DNA of 64,000 bases from Variovorax sp. Root411. GTDB taxonomy: Bacteria; Pseudomonadota; Gammaproteobacteria; Burkholderiales; Burkholderiaceae_C. This document shows, piece after piece, positions 16,336 to 22,366 of this stretch. The notes under the pieces were generated by a model. It worked only from the letters and a program-made list of their open reading frames with translations, was not told the DNA's origin and searched no databases. The stretch covers positions 55,558-119,557 of the forward strand of contig NZ_LMDW01000018.1 of NCBI RefSeq assembly GCF_001425205.1. The letters are read 5' to 3'. The position numbers and the translations under genes are program-made. How positions within the stretch are numbered: position 1 is the first letter of the stretch; each line of letters begins with the position of its first letter.

Positions 16336-17385
16336 ACCTTCCCAGGCGTCCTGCAGCAAGGCGCGGATCGCAGCGCGCTCCAGCGGGCGCGGATTGGGAT
16401 ACTGGTTCTTGAGCGCGTGCTCGCAGGCCAGGTCGAGATCCGATTCCTTCATGCCGATGTCGCGCAGCGCGACCGGCGCGCCGTTGTCGCGTGCGAGGTC
16501 GTACACGGCCTGCGCGGCGCTGCTCCCCCCCAGTGCCTTCGCGATGCGCGCCATGGCCTGCGGCGCCGCCCCGGCGTTGTAGGCAAGTGCGTGCGGCAGC
16601 ACGATGGTGTGGGTCTCGGCGTGCGGCAGGTTGAAGCTGCCGCCCAGCGTGTGGCACAGCTTGTGGTGCAGCGCCATGCCGACGTTGCCGAGCACCGTGC
16701 CGCAGAGCCATGCGCCGTAGAGCGCATCGCTGCGCGCGCCCGGATCGTGCGGTGAGGCGCAGATGGCGGGCAACGCGCGGCCCAGCGCAGCAATGCCTTC
16801 CTGCGCCATCAGGTCCATGATCGGATTCGAATCGACCGCGTAGAGCCCTTCGGCCGCATGCGCGATGGCGTTGATGCCGCTGGTCACGCTGATGCCCACG
16901 GGCAGGCTCAATGACAGCTCGGGGTCGTAGATCACCGTGCGCGGCAGCACCCTGAAGTCCTTGCCCGTCTTCTTCATGCCGGCTTCCGTGATGCCGTAGA
17001 TCGGCGTCATCTCGGAGCCCGCGTAGGTGGTCGGGATGGCGAGGATCGGCAGGCCCGAATCAAGCGCAATGGCCTTGCCCAGCCCGGTGGTCGAACCGCC
17101 GCCGATGGCCACGGCGCAATCCGCGCCCAGCCGGGCCACCACCTCGCGCGCCTCGCGCGCGGTCTCGATGGGCACGTGCATCACGGCGCGGTCGAACACG
17201 CCGGCCGCGTGGCTGCCGAGCATGTCGGCCACGCGCTCGGCCTGCGGGCGCTGCTCGGGCGTGGACAGCACGAGCGCCCGGCGCGCGCCGAGCGCATCGA
17301 TCTCGCGCGCCAGGTGCTGCAGCGAACCGGCGCCGAACACCACGCGCTGCGGCACGCTGTTGTAGACGAACGAGGGGATGGTCAT
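16324..17385 (-). CDS. Maleylacetate reductase (iron-containing alcohol dehydrogenase family)
   Basis: This 353-residue enzyme reduces maleylacetate to 3-oxoadipate with NAD(P)H. The cofactor motif GADCAVAIGGGSTTGLGKA and the segment PTTYAGSEMTPIYGIT are typical of maleylacetate reductases. Metal-site histidines lie in INAIAHAAEGLYA, HHKLCHTLGGSF and LPHAETHT. The start at 17385 removes an upstream stretch that runs through the leader. It lies apart from both dioxygenase systems of the window but supplies the step both need. That links the intradiol dioxygenase and the hydroquinone operon to pcaIJF. It is the same role as hapF/pnpF in hydroquinone clusters. Confidence 0.9.
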   Translation of the reverse strand: MTIPSFVYNSVPQRVVFGAGSLQHLAREIDALGARRALVLSTPEQRPQAERVADMLGSHAAGVFDRAVMHVPIETAREAREVVARLGADCAVAIGGGSTTGLGKAIALDSGLPILAIPTTYAGSEMTPIYGITEAGMKKTGKDFRVLPRTVIYDPELSLSLPVGISVTSGINAIAHAAEGLYAVDSNPIMDLMAQEGIAALGRALPAICASPHDPGARSDALYGAWLCGTVLGNVGMALHHKLCHTLGGSFNLPHAETHTIVLPHALAYNAGAAPQAMARIAKALGGSSAAQAVYDLARDNGAPVALRDIGMKESDLDLACEHALKNQYPNPRPLERAAIRALLQDAWEGARP

Positions 17386-17413
17386 GGCTTTGCTGTCTCT
17401 CGAATGTTCATGA

Positions 17414-17433
17414 GGCGGCCGGTGCCGGCCGCC
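17414..17433. other. GC-rich hairpin downstream of rtcA
   Basis: GGCGGCCGG and CCGGCCGCC form an almost loopless palindrome in the 136-base gap between the rtcA stop and the maleylacetate reductase start. It may end RNA-repair operon transcripts or mark the reductase leader. It lacks a T-tract, so the terminator role is only possible. Confidence 0.4.
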
Positions 17434-17521
17434 CATCGCGCGAGTATCCCGCCGGGCCGCGCCTGATTCAACAACAGGAGTGGAAAGGAGTTTTCCGCTC
17501 GCCCGATCGAGCAGCTCCTCC

Positions 17522-18559
17522 TCAGGCCGGCGAGACCCGCACCGTGCAGATCTGGCGGCTCTCGACGATCGCGAAGCGCACCGGCAGAAAGCGCTCGATC
17601 ACCGCGCAGTTGGTGCGGGTGTGCTGCGTCACATCGCTGCAGGTGAAGGCGCAGGCCTTCTTGCCCTGCCAGGCGGCGAGCGCCAGCAGCAGCGCCAGCT
17701 GGTCCGCGAGATGCGGGCCGACCGCAGCCTCGCTTTTCTGGAATTCGCGCAGCTCCTTCACGAGGCCATGCGCCACCTGCTCGGCGCTCAGCGACTTCTC
17801 GCCGAAGGCCGTGAACACCTCGGTGACGTGCTCGTACGCCAGCGTGGCCAGCAACGCGTTGCCGGGGCCTTCGTTCTGGCGCGCCGTGCCGAAACGCAGC
17901 TGTTCGCCGGACCAGCCCATCGCGCCGCCCAGCGTGTCGAGCTCGCGCGTCGGCACGTGGCGCGGCAGCCCGGGCGCCAGGCATTCGGCATGGCTCGACC
18001 GATGTTCGCCGCGCGCCATCAAGTCGAAGGGCTGCAGCGCGCCGGCCGCTGGAACGATCGTCGCCTCTACCTCGCCACCACCGGCCGGATAGAAGCCGCA
18101 GCGGCGCAGCGTCAGCTGCAGGTCGGCGCCCAGCCGGCGCACCAATGGCGCGAAGGCACGCTCCAGGAAATGGAACGGCGGCGCCATCGGGTTGTGCGTG
18201 CCACCGCTCAGGTGCACTCGGCTGGCCGCACCGGCAAGCAGCAGCGGCGGCAGCACGGTCTGCAGCACCAGCATGCAGCTGCCCGCGCTGGAGATCGAAA
18301 AGCGGTACTCGCCCGCGCGCACCGGGCCGGGCGCGAAGCTCAGCGACTGCGAGCCGAGCTCCGCGCCCTCCACCTTTGCGCCGCTAATTTCAGCGGCCGC
18401 GTTCACGCACGCGAGGTGCTGGCGCATCAGGCCCGGCTTGGCGCGGCCCGCGCGGATCTTCTCGATGGCCAGAGGCTGGCCCGTGGCCACCGACAGCGCG
18501 AGGCTGGTGCGCAGGATCTGGCCGCCGCCCTCGCCTTGCGAACCGTCGAGTTCAACCAT
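17522..18559 (-). CDS. rtcA: RNA 3'-terminal phosphate cyclase RtcA
   Basis: The 345-residue enzyme converts RNA 3'-phosphate ends to 2',3'-cyclic phosphates via an adenylated histidine. The N terminus MVELDGSQGEGGGQILRTSL is the family hallmark. The catalytic His is His313 in SDVTQHTRTNCAV. An SSAGSCMLVLQTVLPPLLLA core follows the substrate domain. It is the last gene of the rsr-rtcB-rtcA unit. Its ATG overlaps the stop of a 29-codon ORF, and AGGAG lies about 7 bases upstream. Together with RtcB it forms a repair pathway that re-seals cleaved RNAs. Confidence 0.96.
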   Translation of the reverse strand: MVELDGSQGEGGGQILRTSLALSVATGQPLAIEKIRAGRAKPGLMRQHLACVNAAAEISGAKVEGAELGSQSLSFAPGPVRAGEYRFSISSAGSCMLVLQTVLPPLLLAGAASRVHLSGGTHNPMAPPFHFLERAFAPLVRRLGADLQLTLRRCGFYPAGGGEVEATIVPAAGALQPFDLMARGEHRSSHAECLAPGLPRHVPTRELDTLGGAMGWSGEQLRFGTARQNEGPGNALLATLAYEHVTEVFTAFGEKSLSAEQVAHGLVKELREFQKSEAAVGPHLADQLALLLALAAWQGKKACAFTCSDVTQHTRTNCAVIERFLPVRFAIVESRQICTVRVSPA

Positions 18560-18641
18560 GCGCAGGCTCCTGTTCCGCCTTCTTGGAGCGCAGCAATTCT
18601 TCGGTGCTCACGGGCATCTTCTTTTCCTTCTCTCTCTTCAT
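18552..18641 (-). CDS. 29-codon ORF between RNase Z and rtcA
   Basis: A short reading frame encodes 29 residues rich in Lys and Glu (starting MKREKEKKMPV, ending QEPAHG). Its ATG overlaps the RNase Z stop as ATGA, and its last codons overlap the rtcA start by 8 bases. Its ribosome site would be the end of the RNase Z gene. It could be a real small protein or only a translational bridge that couples rtcA to the upstream gene. I recognise no homologue. Confidence 0.35.
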   Translation of the reverse strand: MKREKEKKMPVSTEELLRSKKAEQEPAHG

Positions 18642-19603
18642 TCAATCTTCCCGGTGACGGTCAGCTTGCCGGCGCTGTCGAGCTCGTACACGTCCAGGTC
18701 GTTGGCCAGGAACGCATGGCCGCGGTATTGCGCCTGTGTCTCGGCCATCAGCGCCGCCAAGCCTTCCTTGTTCTGGTGGCGTGCGCTGAAATGCGTGAGG
18801 ACCAGGTTGGGCACTTCGACGGCTTGCGCGAACTCGGCCAGCATGCGCGCGGAACTGTGCATCGGCCCGGGGCCGACCTTGTCGAGCGCGTCCTGCGTGA
18901 AGGTGGCCTCGTGCACCAGCAGCTGCGCACCCTGGCAGGCATCGCGCAGCAGCGCGGGCTCGGCGTTGTCGCCGCCCAGCACGGCGGCGGCCGTGTCGAC
19001 CTGCGTTTCCGTGTAGTCGGCACTGCGCAGCACATCGCCGTTGAAGGGCACGTCCTCGCCGGTCTGCAGCGCGCGCCATGCGGGGCCGGACGGAAGGCCG
19101 ACGGCCCTCAGCGCATCGGCCTTCAGCCGCACGCGCCGCGTCTCGACCTGCACGCGATAGGCGTGGCTCGGTACGCGATGCCGCAGCAGGTGTCGCTCGA
19201 TGCGCACGCCGGGTGCTTCGTACACCAGCGCCTGGTTCTCCAAATCGACGTGCTCCACCTCGTAGGGCAGGTGCAGGTCGGTCAGGTGGCGCGTGGCTTC
19301 GAACCACTCCCACACCGGCAGCGGCGCGATCAGCCTCAACGGCTTCGTGCGCTTGTTCATGCCCGCGCTCGCAAGCAACCCCGGCAGGCCATAGCAGTGG
19401 TCGCCGTGCACGTGCGTGATGCAGACGGCAGCCAGGTCGTTCAGCGACAGCGGCGTTTGCAGCACACGGTGCTGCGTGCCCTCGCCGCAGTCGACCAGGA
19501 ACCAGTCGGCGCCGAGCACCGTCTGCACCGCGAGGCCGGAGACGTTGCGGTGGCGCGTGGGGGTGCCGGAGGAGGTCCCCAGGAAAGTCAGTTTCATCAT
19601 CAT
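18638..19603 (-). CDS. rnz: Ribonuclease Z (tRNA 3' endonuclease)
   Basis: This 321-residue metallo-beta-lactamase fold nuclease begins MMMKLTFLGTSSGTPTRHRN, the RNase Z opening. The metal motif THVHGDH (His64, His66, Asp68, His69) is intact and falls at the usual positions. Further ligands appear in HRVPSHAY, GGDNAEP, LVHEATF and LTHFSARH. The family cleaves tRNA precursors 3' of the acceptor stem. Three consecutive ATGs allow starts at 19603, 19600 or 19597; GGGAG is best placed for 19603. Encoding RNase Z inside an rtc operon that also contains tRNA-like RNAs suggests it acts on them (inference). Confidence 0.93.
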   Translation of the reverse strand: MMMKLTFLGTSSGTPTRHRNVSGLAVQTVLGADWFLVDCGEGTQHRVLQTPLSLNDLAAVCITHVHGDHCYGLPGLLASAGMNKRTKPLRLIAPLPVWEWFEATRHLTDLHLPYEVEHVDLENQALVYEAPGVRIERHLLRHRVPSHAYRVQVETRRVRLKADALRAVGLPSGPAWRALQTGEDVPFNGDVLRSADYTETQVDTAAAVLGGDNAEPALLRDACQGAQLLVHEATFTQDALDKVGPGPMHSSARMLAEFAQAVEVPNLVLTHFSARHQNKEGLAALMAETQAQYRGHAFLANDLDVYELDSAGKLTVTGKIE

Positions 19604-19608
19604 CTCAA

Positions 19609-20253
19609 TCACTCCCTGCGCATCAATGCGCTCTTCGCGGCGTCCGCGGCGAGGCGCTCCCAACTGAAGTATCGGCGCCCGCCTTCCGAACGGGCCGCCA
19701 TGAATGCGTTGAGCCTTTCGAGATTCTCCGCACCACCCCAGCGGCCCATCGTCTGGATCGCCACGACGCGCAGGCTCCACCATTTGCTTTCAAGCGCGGC
19801 ATCGACTTCAGCCACGGCTCGCGCATTCGGTTTCACCGCGCCCAACGCGCGAAGACGACCCGTCTGCTCGCGCAGGAGGTTTGCACCCGGTGCCGCATTC
19901 AACAGGCGCTCGCGTCGCGCGCGGCGGCATGCCAGGCATCGCACGGCGCGGCTGTCGATATGTCCGTGCACCACTTCGTACCACCACTTCTGCTGCTTCG
20001 CCGTCCACAGTTCTTCAGCCCCGCAATCGCGGCAGGTGAAGGGACGCCCAACATAAAAGTCCGGCAGCAATCCGTAGGTGTTGTTGTACTGCTGCAGGAC
20101 GAGCCGATCCGCCGGCTCGCAGCCGATCGCAAATGCGAAGGCTGGCTGCGGCAGGCGGACATCCGGCAAACGCAGACGTGCAGCCGACGCAGCAGTGCGT
20201 TCGACGCGACGCGCCTTGATTTCGGCGCGGCGTTGCTTGTTGCTTTTCTTCAT
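19609..20253 (-). CDS. Zinc-ribbon protein with HEAT-like C-terminal part, in the rtc operon
   Basis: The 214-residue protein begins with a strongly basic stretch (MKKSNKQRRAEIKARRVER). Residues about 70-115 form a zinc ribbon, with CRDCG and CLACRR pairs flanking the conserved ELWTAKQQKWWYEV helix. This is the probable zinc-ribbon family seen in many small bacterial proteins. The C-terminal third has alternating helices (VAEVDAALESKWWSLRVVAIQTMGRWG) like a HEAT-repeat pair. It lies between rtcB and RNase Z with only 5 bases to the latter. The basic tail and ribbon suggest RNA binding. No function has been shown that I know of. Confidence 0.8.
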   Translation of the reverse strand: MKKSNKQRRAEIKARRVERTAASAARLRLPDVRLPQPAFAFAIGCEPADRLVLQQYNNTYGLLPDFYVGRPFTCRDCGAEELWTAKQQKWWYEVVHGHIDSRAVRCLACRRARRERLLNAAPGANLLREQTGRLRALGAVKPNARAVAEVDAALESKWWSLRVVAIQTMGRWGGAENLERLNAFMAARSEGGRRYFSWERLAADAAKSALMRRE

Positions 20254-20263
20254 CTTCCAACCC

Positions 20264-20288
20264 TTCGCAATACGTACGGTGTTGCGAA
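20264..20288. other. Perfect 7-bp hairpin in the rtcB-to-zinc-ribbon spacer
   Basis: TTCGCAA (20264-20270) and TTGCGAA (20282-20288) form an inverted repeat with an 11-base loop. It lies in the 97-base gap after rtcB and 10 bases upstream of the zinc-ribbon start. It may set mRNA stability or processing between rtcB and the downstream genes. Confidence 0.45.
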
Positions 20289-20350
20289 AGCGGGCCGAAA
20301 CCCTTCCTCCTACAACACCGCACCCATGGGGCCGCGGATCGGCCTCGTTT

Positions 20351-21580
20351 TCACCCCTTCACGCATACGACCTGCTTGAGCGTGTAGACCACCTCCACCA
20401 GGTCCTTCTGCGCATCCATTACCGCGTCGATGTCCTTGTAGGCCATCGGGATCTCGTCGATCACGTCGGCATCCTTTCGGCATTCCACGCCTTCGGTCGC
20501 GGCGATCTGGTCGGCGATGGTGAAGAGCTTCTTCGCCTTGGTACGGCTCATCTTTCGACCGGCGCCGTGGCTGCAGCTCATGAAGCTCTCGGGGTTGCCC
20601 TTTCCGCGCACGATGAAGCTCTTGGCGCCCATGCTGCCGGGGATGATCCCCAGCTCGCCGGCTTTCGCGCTCACCGCGCCCTTGCGGGTCACGAGCACGT
20701 CTTCACCGAAGTGCGTCTCGCGGCTCACGTAGTTGTGGTGGCAGTTCACCGCTTCCACGTGTGCCTCGAAAGGCTTGGTGATGACCTTGCGCACGGCCGC
20801 GACCACGCGCTGCATCATCACTTCGCGGTTCGCTCGCGCGAACTTCTGGGCCCAGCCCACTGCGCGCACGTAGTCGCCGAAGTACTGGGCGCCTTCCTCG
20901 AAGTACGCCAGGTCCTGATCGGGCAGGTTGCGCTGATGCAGCTCGGCATCCTTCTTCGCAAGCTCGATGAAGTGCGTGCCGATGGCATTGCCCACGCCGC
21001 GCGAACCCGAGTGCAGCATGAACCACACGGAACCCGCCTCGTCCAGGCACACCTCGATGAAGTGGTTGCCCGTACCCAGCGTTCCCAGGTGCTTGTGGTT
21101 GTTGGTGTTCTTCAGGCGCGGGTAGTCCTCGCAGATCGCATCGAACTCGTCCACCAGCCCGGCCCAGGCCACGTCGGTTTCGTTGGGAGGCGTCTCCCAC
21201 GAGCCCTTGTCGCGGCCCATGCGCTTGGGGTTCGAGCCGTGCGGCACGGCCTTCTCGATCGCGGAGCGCAGCGGGCCCAGGTTATCGGGCAGGTCGTTGG
21301 CGTGCAGCGTGGTCTTGCACGCCATCATTCCGCAACCGATGTCCACGCCCACCGCGGCCGGGATGATGGCCTTGAAGGTCGGGATCACCGAGCCCACGGT
21401 CGCACCGATGCCGTAGTGCACGTCGGGCATGGCCGCGATGTGCCTGAACACGATGGGCAGGCGCGCAGCGTTCTCGAGCTGCTTCTGCGCTTCGGCTTCC
21501 ACGGGCACGCCGCGGGTCCACATCTTCACGGGCACGCCGTTCTCGACTTCGTGCAGGTTGTAGTTCTTTTCCATTTCCAT
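20351..21580 (-). CDS. rtcB: RNA-splicing ligase RtcB
   Basis: The 409-residue GTP- and Mn-dependent ligase joins 2',3'-cyclic phosphate or 3'-phosphate ends to 5'-OH ends. Metal ligands are present: Asp80 and Cys83 (VGVDIGCGM), His in GTGNHFIE, His in LHSGSRGVG and His in NCHHNY. The guanylated His338 lies in SCSHGAGRKMSR, matching E. coli His337. The protein ends VVCVKG as usual. A purine-rich Shine-Dalgarno precedes ATG 21580; ATG 21574 is also possible. Upstream lie the Y RNAs and rsr; downstream lie the zinc-ribbon gene, rnz and rtcA. Confidence 0.97.
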   Translation of the reverse strand: MEMEKNYNLHEVENGVPVKMWTRGVPVEAEAQKQLENAARLPIVFRHIAAMPDVHYGIGATVGSVIPTFKAIIPAAVGVDIGCGMMACKTTLHANDLPDNLGPLRSAIEKAVPHGSNPKRMGRDKGSWETPPNETDVAWAGLVDEFDAICEDYPRLKNTNNHKHLGTLGTGNHFIEVCLDEAGSVWFMLHSGSRGVGNAIGTHFIELAKKDAELHQRNLPDQDLAYFEEGAQYFGDYVRAVGWAQKFARANREVMMQRVVAAVRKVITKPFEAHVEAVNCHHNYVSRETHFGEDVLVTRKGAVSAKAGELGIIPGSMGAKSFIVRGKGNPESFMSCSHGAGRKMSRTKAKKLFTIADQIAATEGVECRKDADVIDEIPMAYKDIDAVMDAQKDLVEVVYTLKQVVCVKG

Positions 21581-21611
21581 CTCTCTTTCTCTCTCTGTAC
21601 TTTCTCACCAA

Positions 21612-21657
21612 TGGTGGACACGGCGGGATTCGAACCCGCATCAATACGGCGACCGTG
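21612..21657 (-). ncRNA. tRNA-like T-arm/acceptor minihelix with encoded CCA, just upstream of rtcB
   Basis: Read on the minus strand, a perfect T-arm (21639-21623, loop TTCGAAT, 5-bp GC stem) is followed by CGTGTCC and ACCA, as at a tRNA 3' end. No D-arm or anticodon arm of normal order precedes it. Instead CACG (21657-21654) can pair with CGTG (21622-21619), giving a T-arm plus short acceptor minihelix with a 13-base bulge. It may be a tRNA pseudogene remnant or a processing signal recognised by RNase P or RNase Z. It ends about 30 bases before the rtcB start. Confidence 0.5.
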
Positions 21658-21860
21658 GTGTTTCAATCCAGCGGCCCAGTCGGCGATTGGAAACGCGCGC
21701 CAGTGACAGACCCGTCATCGGAGCCAGCACCTGCATCCTCAACCTTGCTCGTCGACCGACTTTCCCGCCGCATCCGGTGCTACCCGGACTGCCGGCAACA
21801 TCAACATTTTTGGCAGTGGCGCTCCCTTCTGTGCCTGCGTGCCCAAAAACCAAAAAAAAA

Positions 21861-21984
21861 GAGGTGACCAGGAGCGGCGGGTTCTGAACTGAGCTATCTG
21901 CCGAAACAGACCGGGACTCGGACCCGGGACCTTCATGGCCAAGACCATGACGCTCTTACCTGTAAACCCACCTGCATTCACCTC
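21861..21984 (-). ncRNA. YrlA-type Y RNA, unit D: tRNA mimic permuted at the D-loop
   Basis: The terminal helix GAGGTGA (5' end, 21984-21978) pairs with TCACCTC (21867-21861) and is followed by nine T. After the shared ATGCAGG element, GGGTT pairs with a later AACCC. Inside is a tRNA fold in circular order: D-stem 3' strand GAGC, an anticodon-like hairpin (21950-21933), T-arm with loop TCCGAGT (21927-21911), acceptor strands TCTG and CAGA closed by a 6-base loop, then D-stem 5' strand GCTC (21894-21891). The Ro stem therefore emerges from the D-loop. Bacterial Y RNAs bind Rsr and mimic tRNA; this is the last of four units. Confidence 0.8.
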
Positions 21985-21996
21985 GAAACAAAAAAA

Positions 21997-22116
21997 GCAG
22001 CGACAAGAATCGGCGAAACGTCGTGCTCTAACCACTGAGCTACGGTCTTTCGACCGGCGGGATTCGAACCCGCGACCACGAGATTAAGACTCTGTAGTTC
22101 CACCAGCATTCGCTGC
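21997..22116 (-). ncRNA. YrlA-type Y RNA, unit C: tRNA mimic permuted at the anticodon loop
   Basis: The terminal helix GCAGCGA (22116-22110) pairs with TCGCTGC (22003-21997), followed by seven T. A second helix pairs GGTGGAAC with GTTTCGCC. The tRNA-like core reads 3' half first: TCGTG, GGTC, a perfect T-arm (22073-22057, loop TTCGAAT), CGGTC, a GAAA tetraloop, GACCG, then a canonical D-arm (TAGCTCAGTGGTTAGAGC) and CACGA. CACGA pairs with the first TCGTG as the anticodon stem, so the Ro stem replaces the anticodon loop. This is the clearest YrlA-like mimic of the set. Confidence 0.88.
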
Positions 22117-22124
22117 AAAAAAAC

Positions 22125-22222
22125 AGTGCGACAAGGATGACAAGACATAGGCCACGCCAGCACGCTGGCGCTGGGATTCGAACCCCGGCCGTGCCGGATG
22201 TAGTCCTGCCTGCATTCGCACT
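22125..22222 (-). ncRNA. YrlA-type Y RNA, unit B: T-arm and closed acceptor stem
   Basis: The terminal helix AGTGCGA (22222-22216) pairs with TCGCACT (22131-22125), followed by G and seven T. After ATGCAGG, CAGGAC can pair with GTCTTG. A T-arm with loop TTCGAAT and four of five stem pairs (22187-22171) leads directly into an acceptor-like hairpin CGCCAG-CGTG-CTGGCG (22170-22155). No canonical D-arm is visible, so the mimicry is partial. The 5' ATGCAGG and 3' CCTTGTCG elements match the other units. Confidence 0.8.
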
Positions 22223-22237
22223 TCAACTTCGCGTCCC

Positions 22238-22306
22238 CGTCCGGCGACTAACGATCGATGTGAGGAGAACATGGTTGGATGTACTCACATCTGCATTCGC
22301 CGGACG
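22238..22306 (-). ncRNA. Short Y RNA, unit A: Ro stem without tRNA mimic
   Basis: A 10-bp terminal helix pairs CGTCCGGCGA (22306-22297) with TCGCCGGACG (22247-22238). Inside are the shared ATGCAG element and a 7-bp hairpin stem ATGTGAG/CTCACAT (22290-22284 with 22264-22258). There is no T-loop or D-arm. At 69 nt it is the shortest unit and the only one not followed by a T-run. It starts 60 bases after the rsr stop codon. Confidence 0.72.
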
Positions 22307-22366
22307 ACGACATCAATTCGATCGGCGGGGAGCGCCGCGAGCAAGGCCCGCGACGCCCTCGCACTC

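Noticed and set aside
17480..20056. 858-codon open frame on the plus strand.
   Set aside because: It is antisense to rtcA, RNase Z and the zinc-ribbon gene. Its composition is the usual Arg/His/Ala-rich shadow of high-GC coding DNA.
20078..21706. 542-codon open frame on the plus strand.
   Set aside because: Antisense to rtcB; no recognisable motif; a shadow frame.
21658..21780. A fifth Y RNA, prompted by GGATGCAGG on the minus strand (21738-21730).
   Set aside because: No complementary 3' strand with the shared GTC element and no T-run were found at a suitable distance.
21612..21844. Intron-containing tRNA: GGGCACG at 21838-21844 (minus strand) can pair with CGTGTCC at the CCA end.
   Set aside because: The 233-base span has no canonical D-arm or anticodon arm and no recognisable intron. 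The 7-bp match is probably chance.
21608..22190. Cluster of ordinary tRNA genes on the minus strand (four strong T-loop matches).
   Set aside because: D-arm and T-arm occur in the wrong order or the D-arm is missing, acceptor strands are closed by tetraloops, and each unit sits inside a Ro-type closing helix. Only the element at 21612-21657 has a CCA end, and it lacks a 5' half.
21971..22300. Regular recurrence of CTGCATTCGC-like words, suggesting a CRISPR-like array.
   Set aside because: The words are the 5' strands of the Y RNA closing helices. Spacing is irregular (about 80-140 bases) and the intervening sequence is structured RNA.
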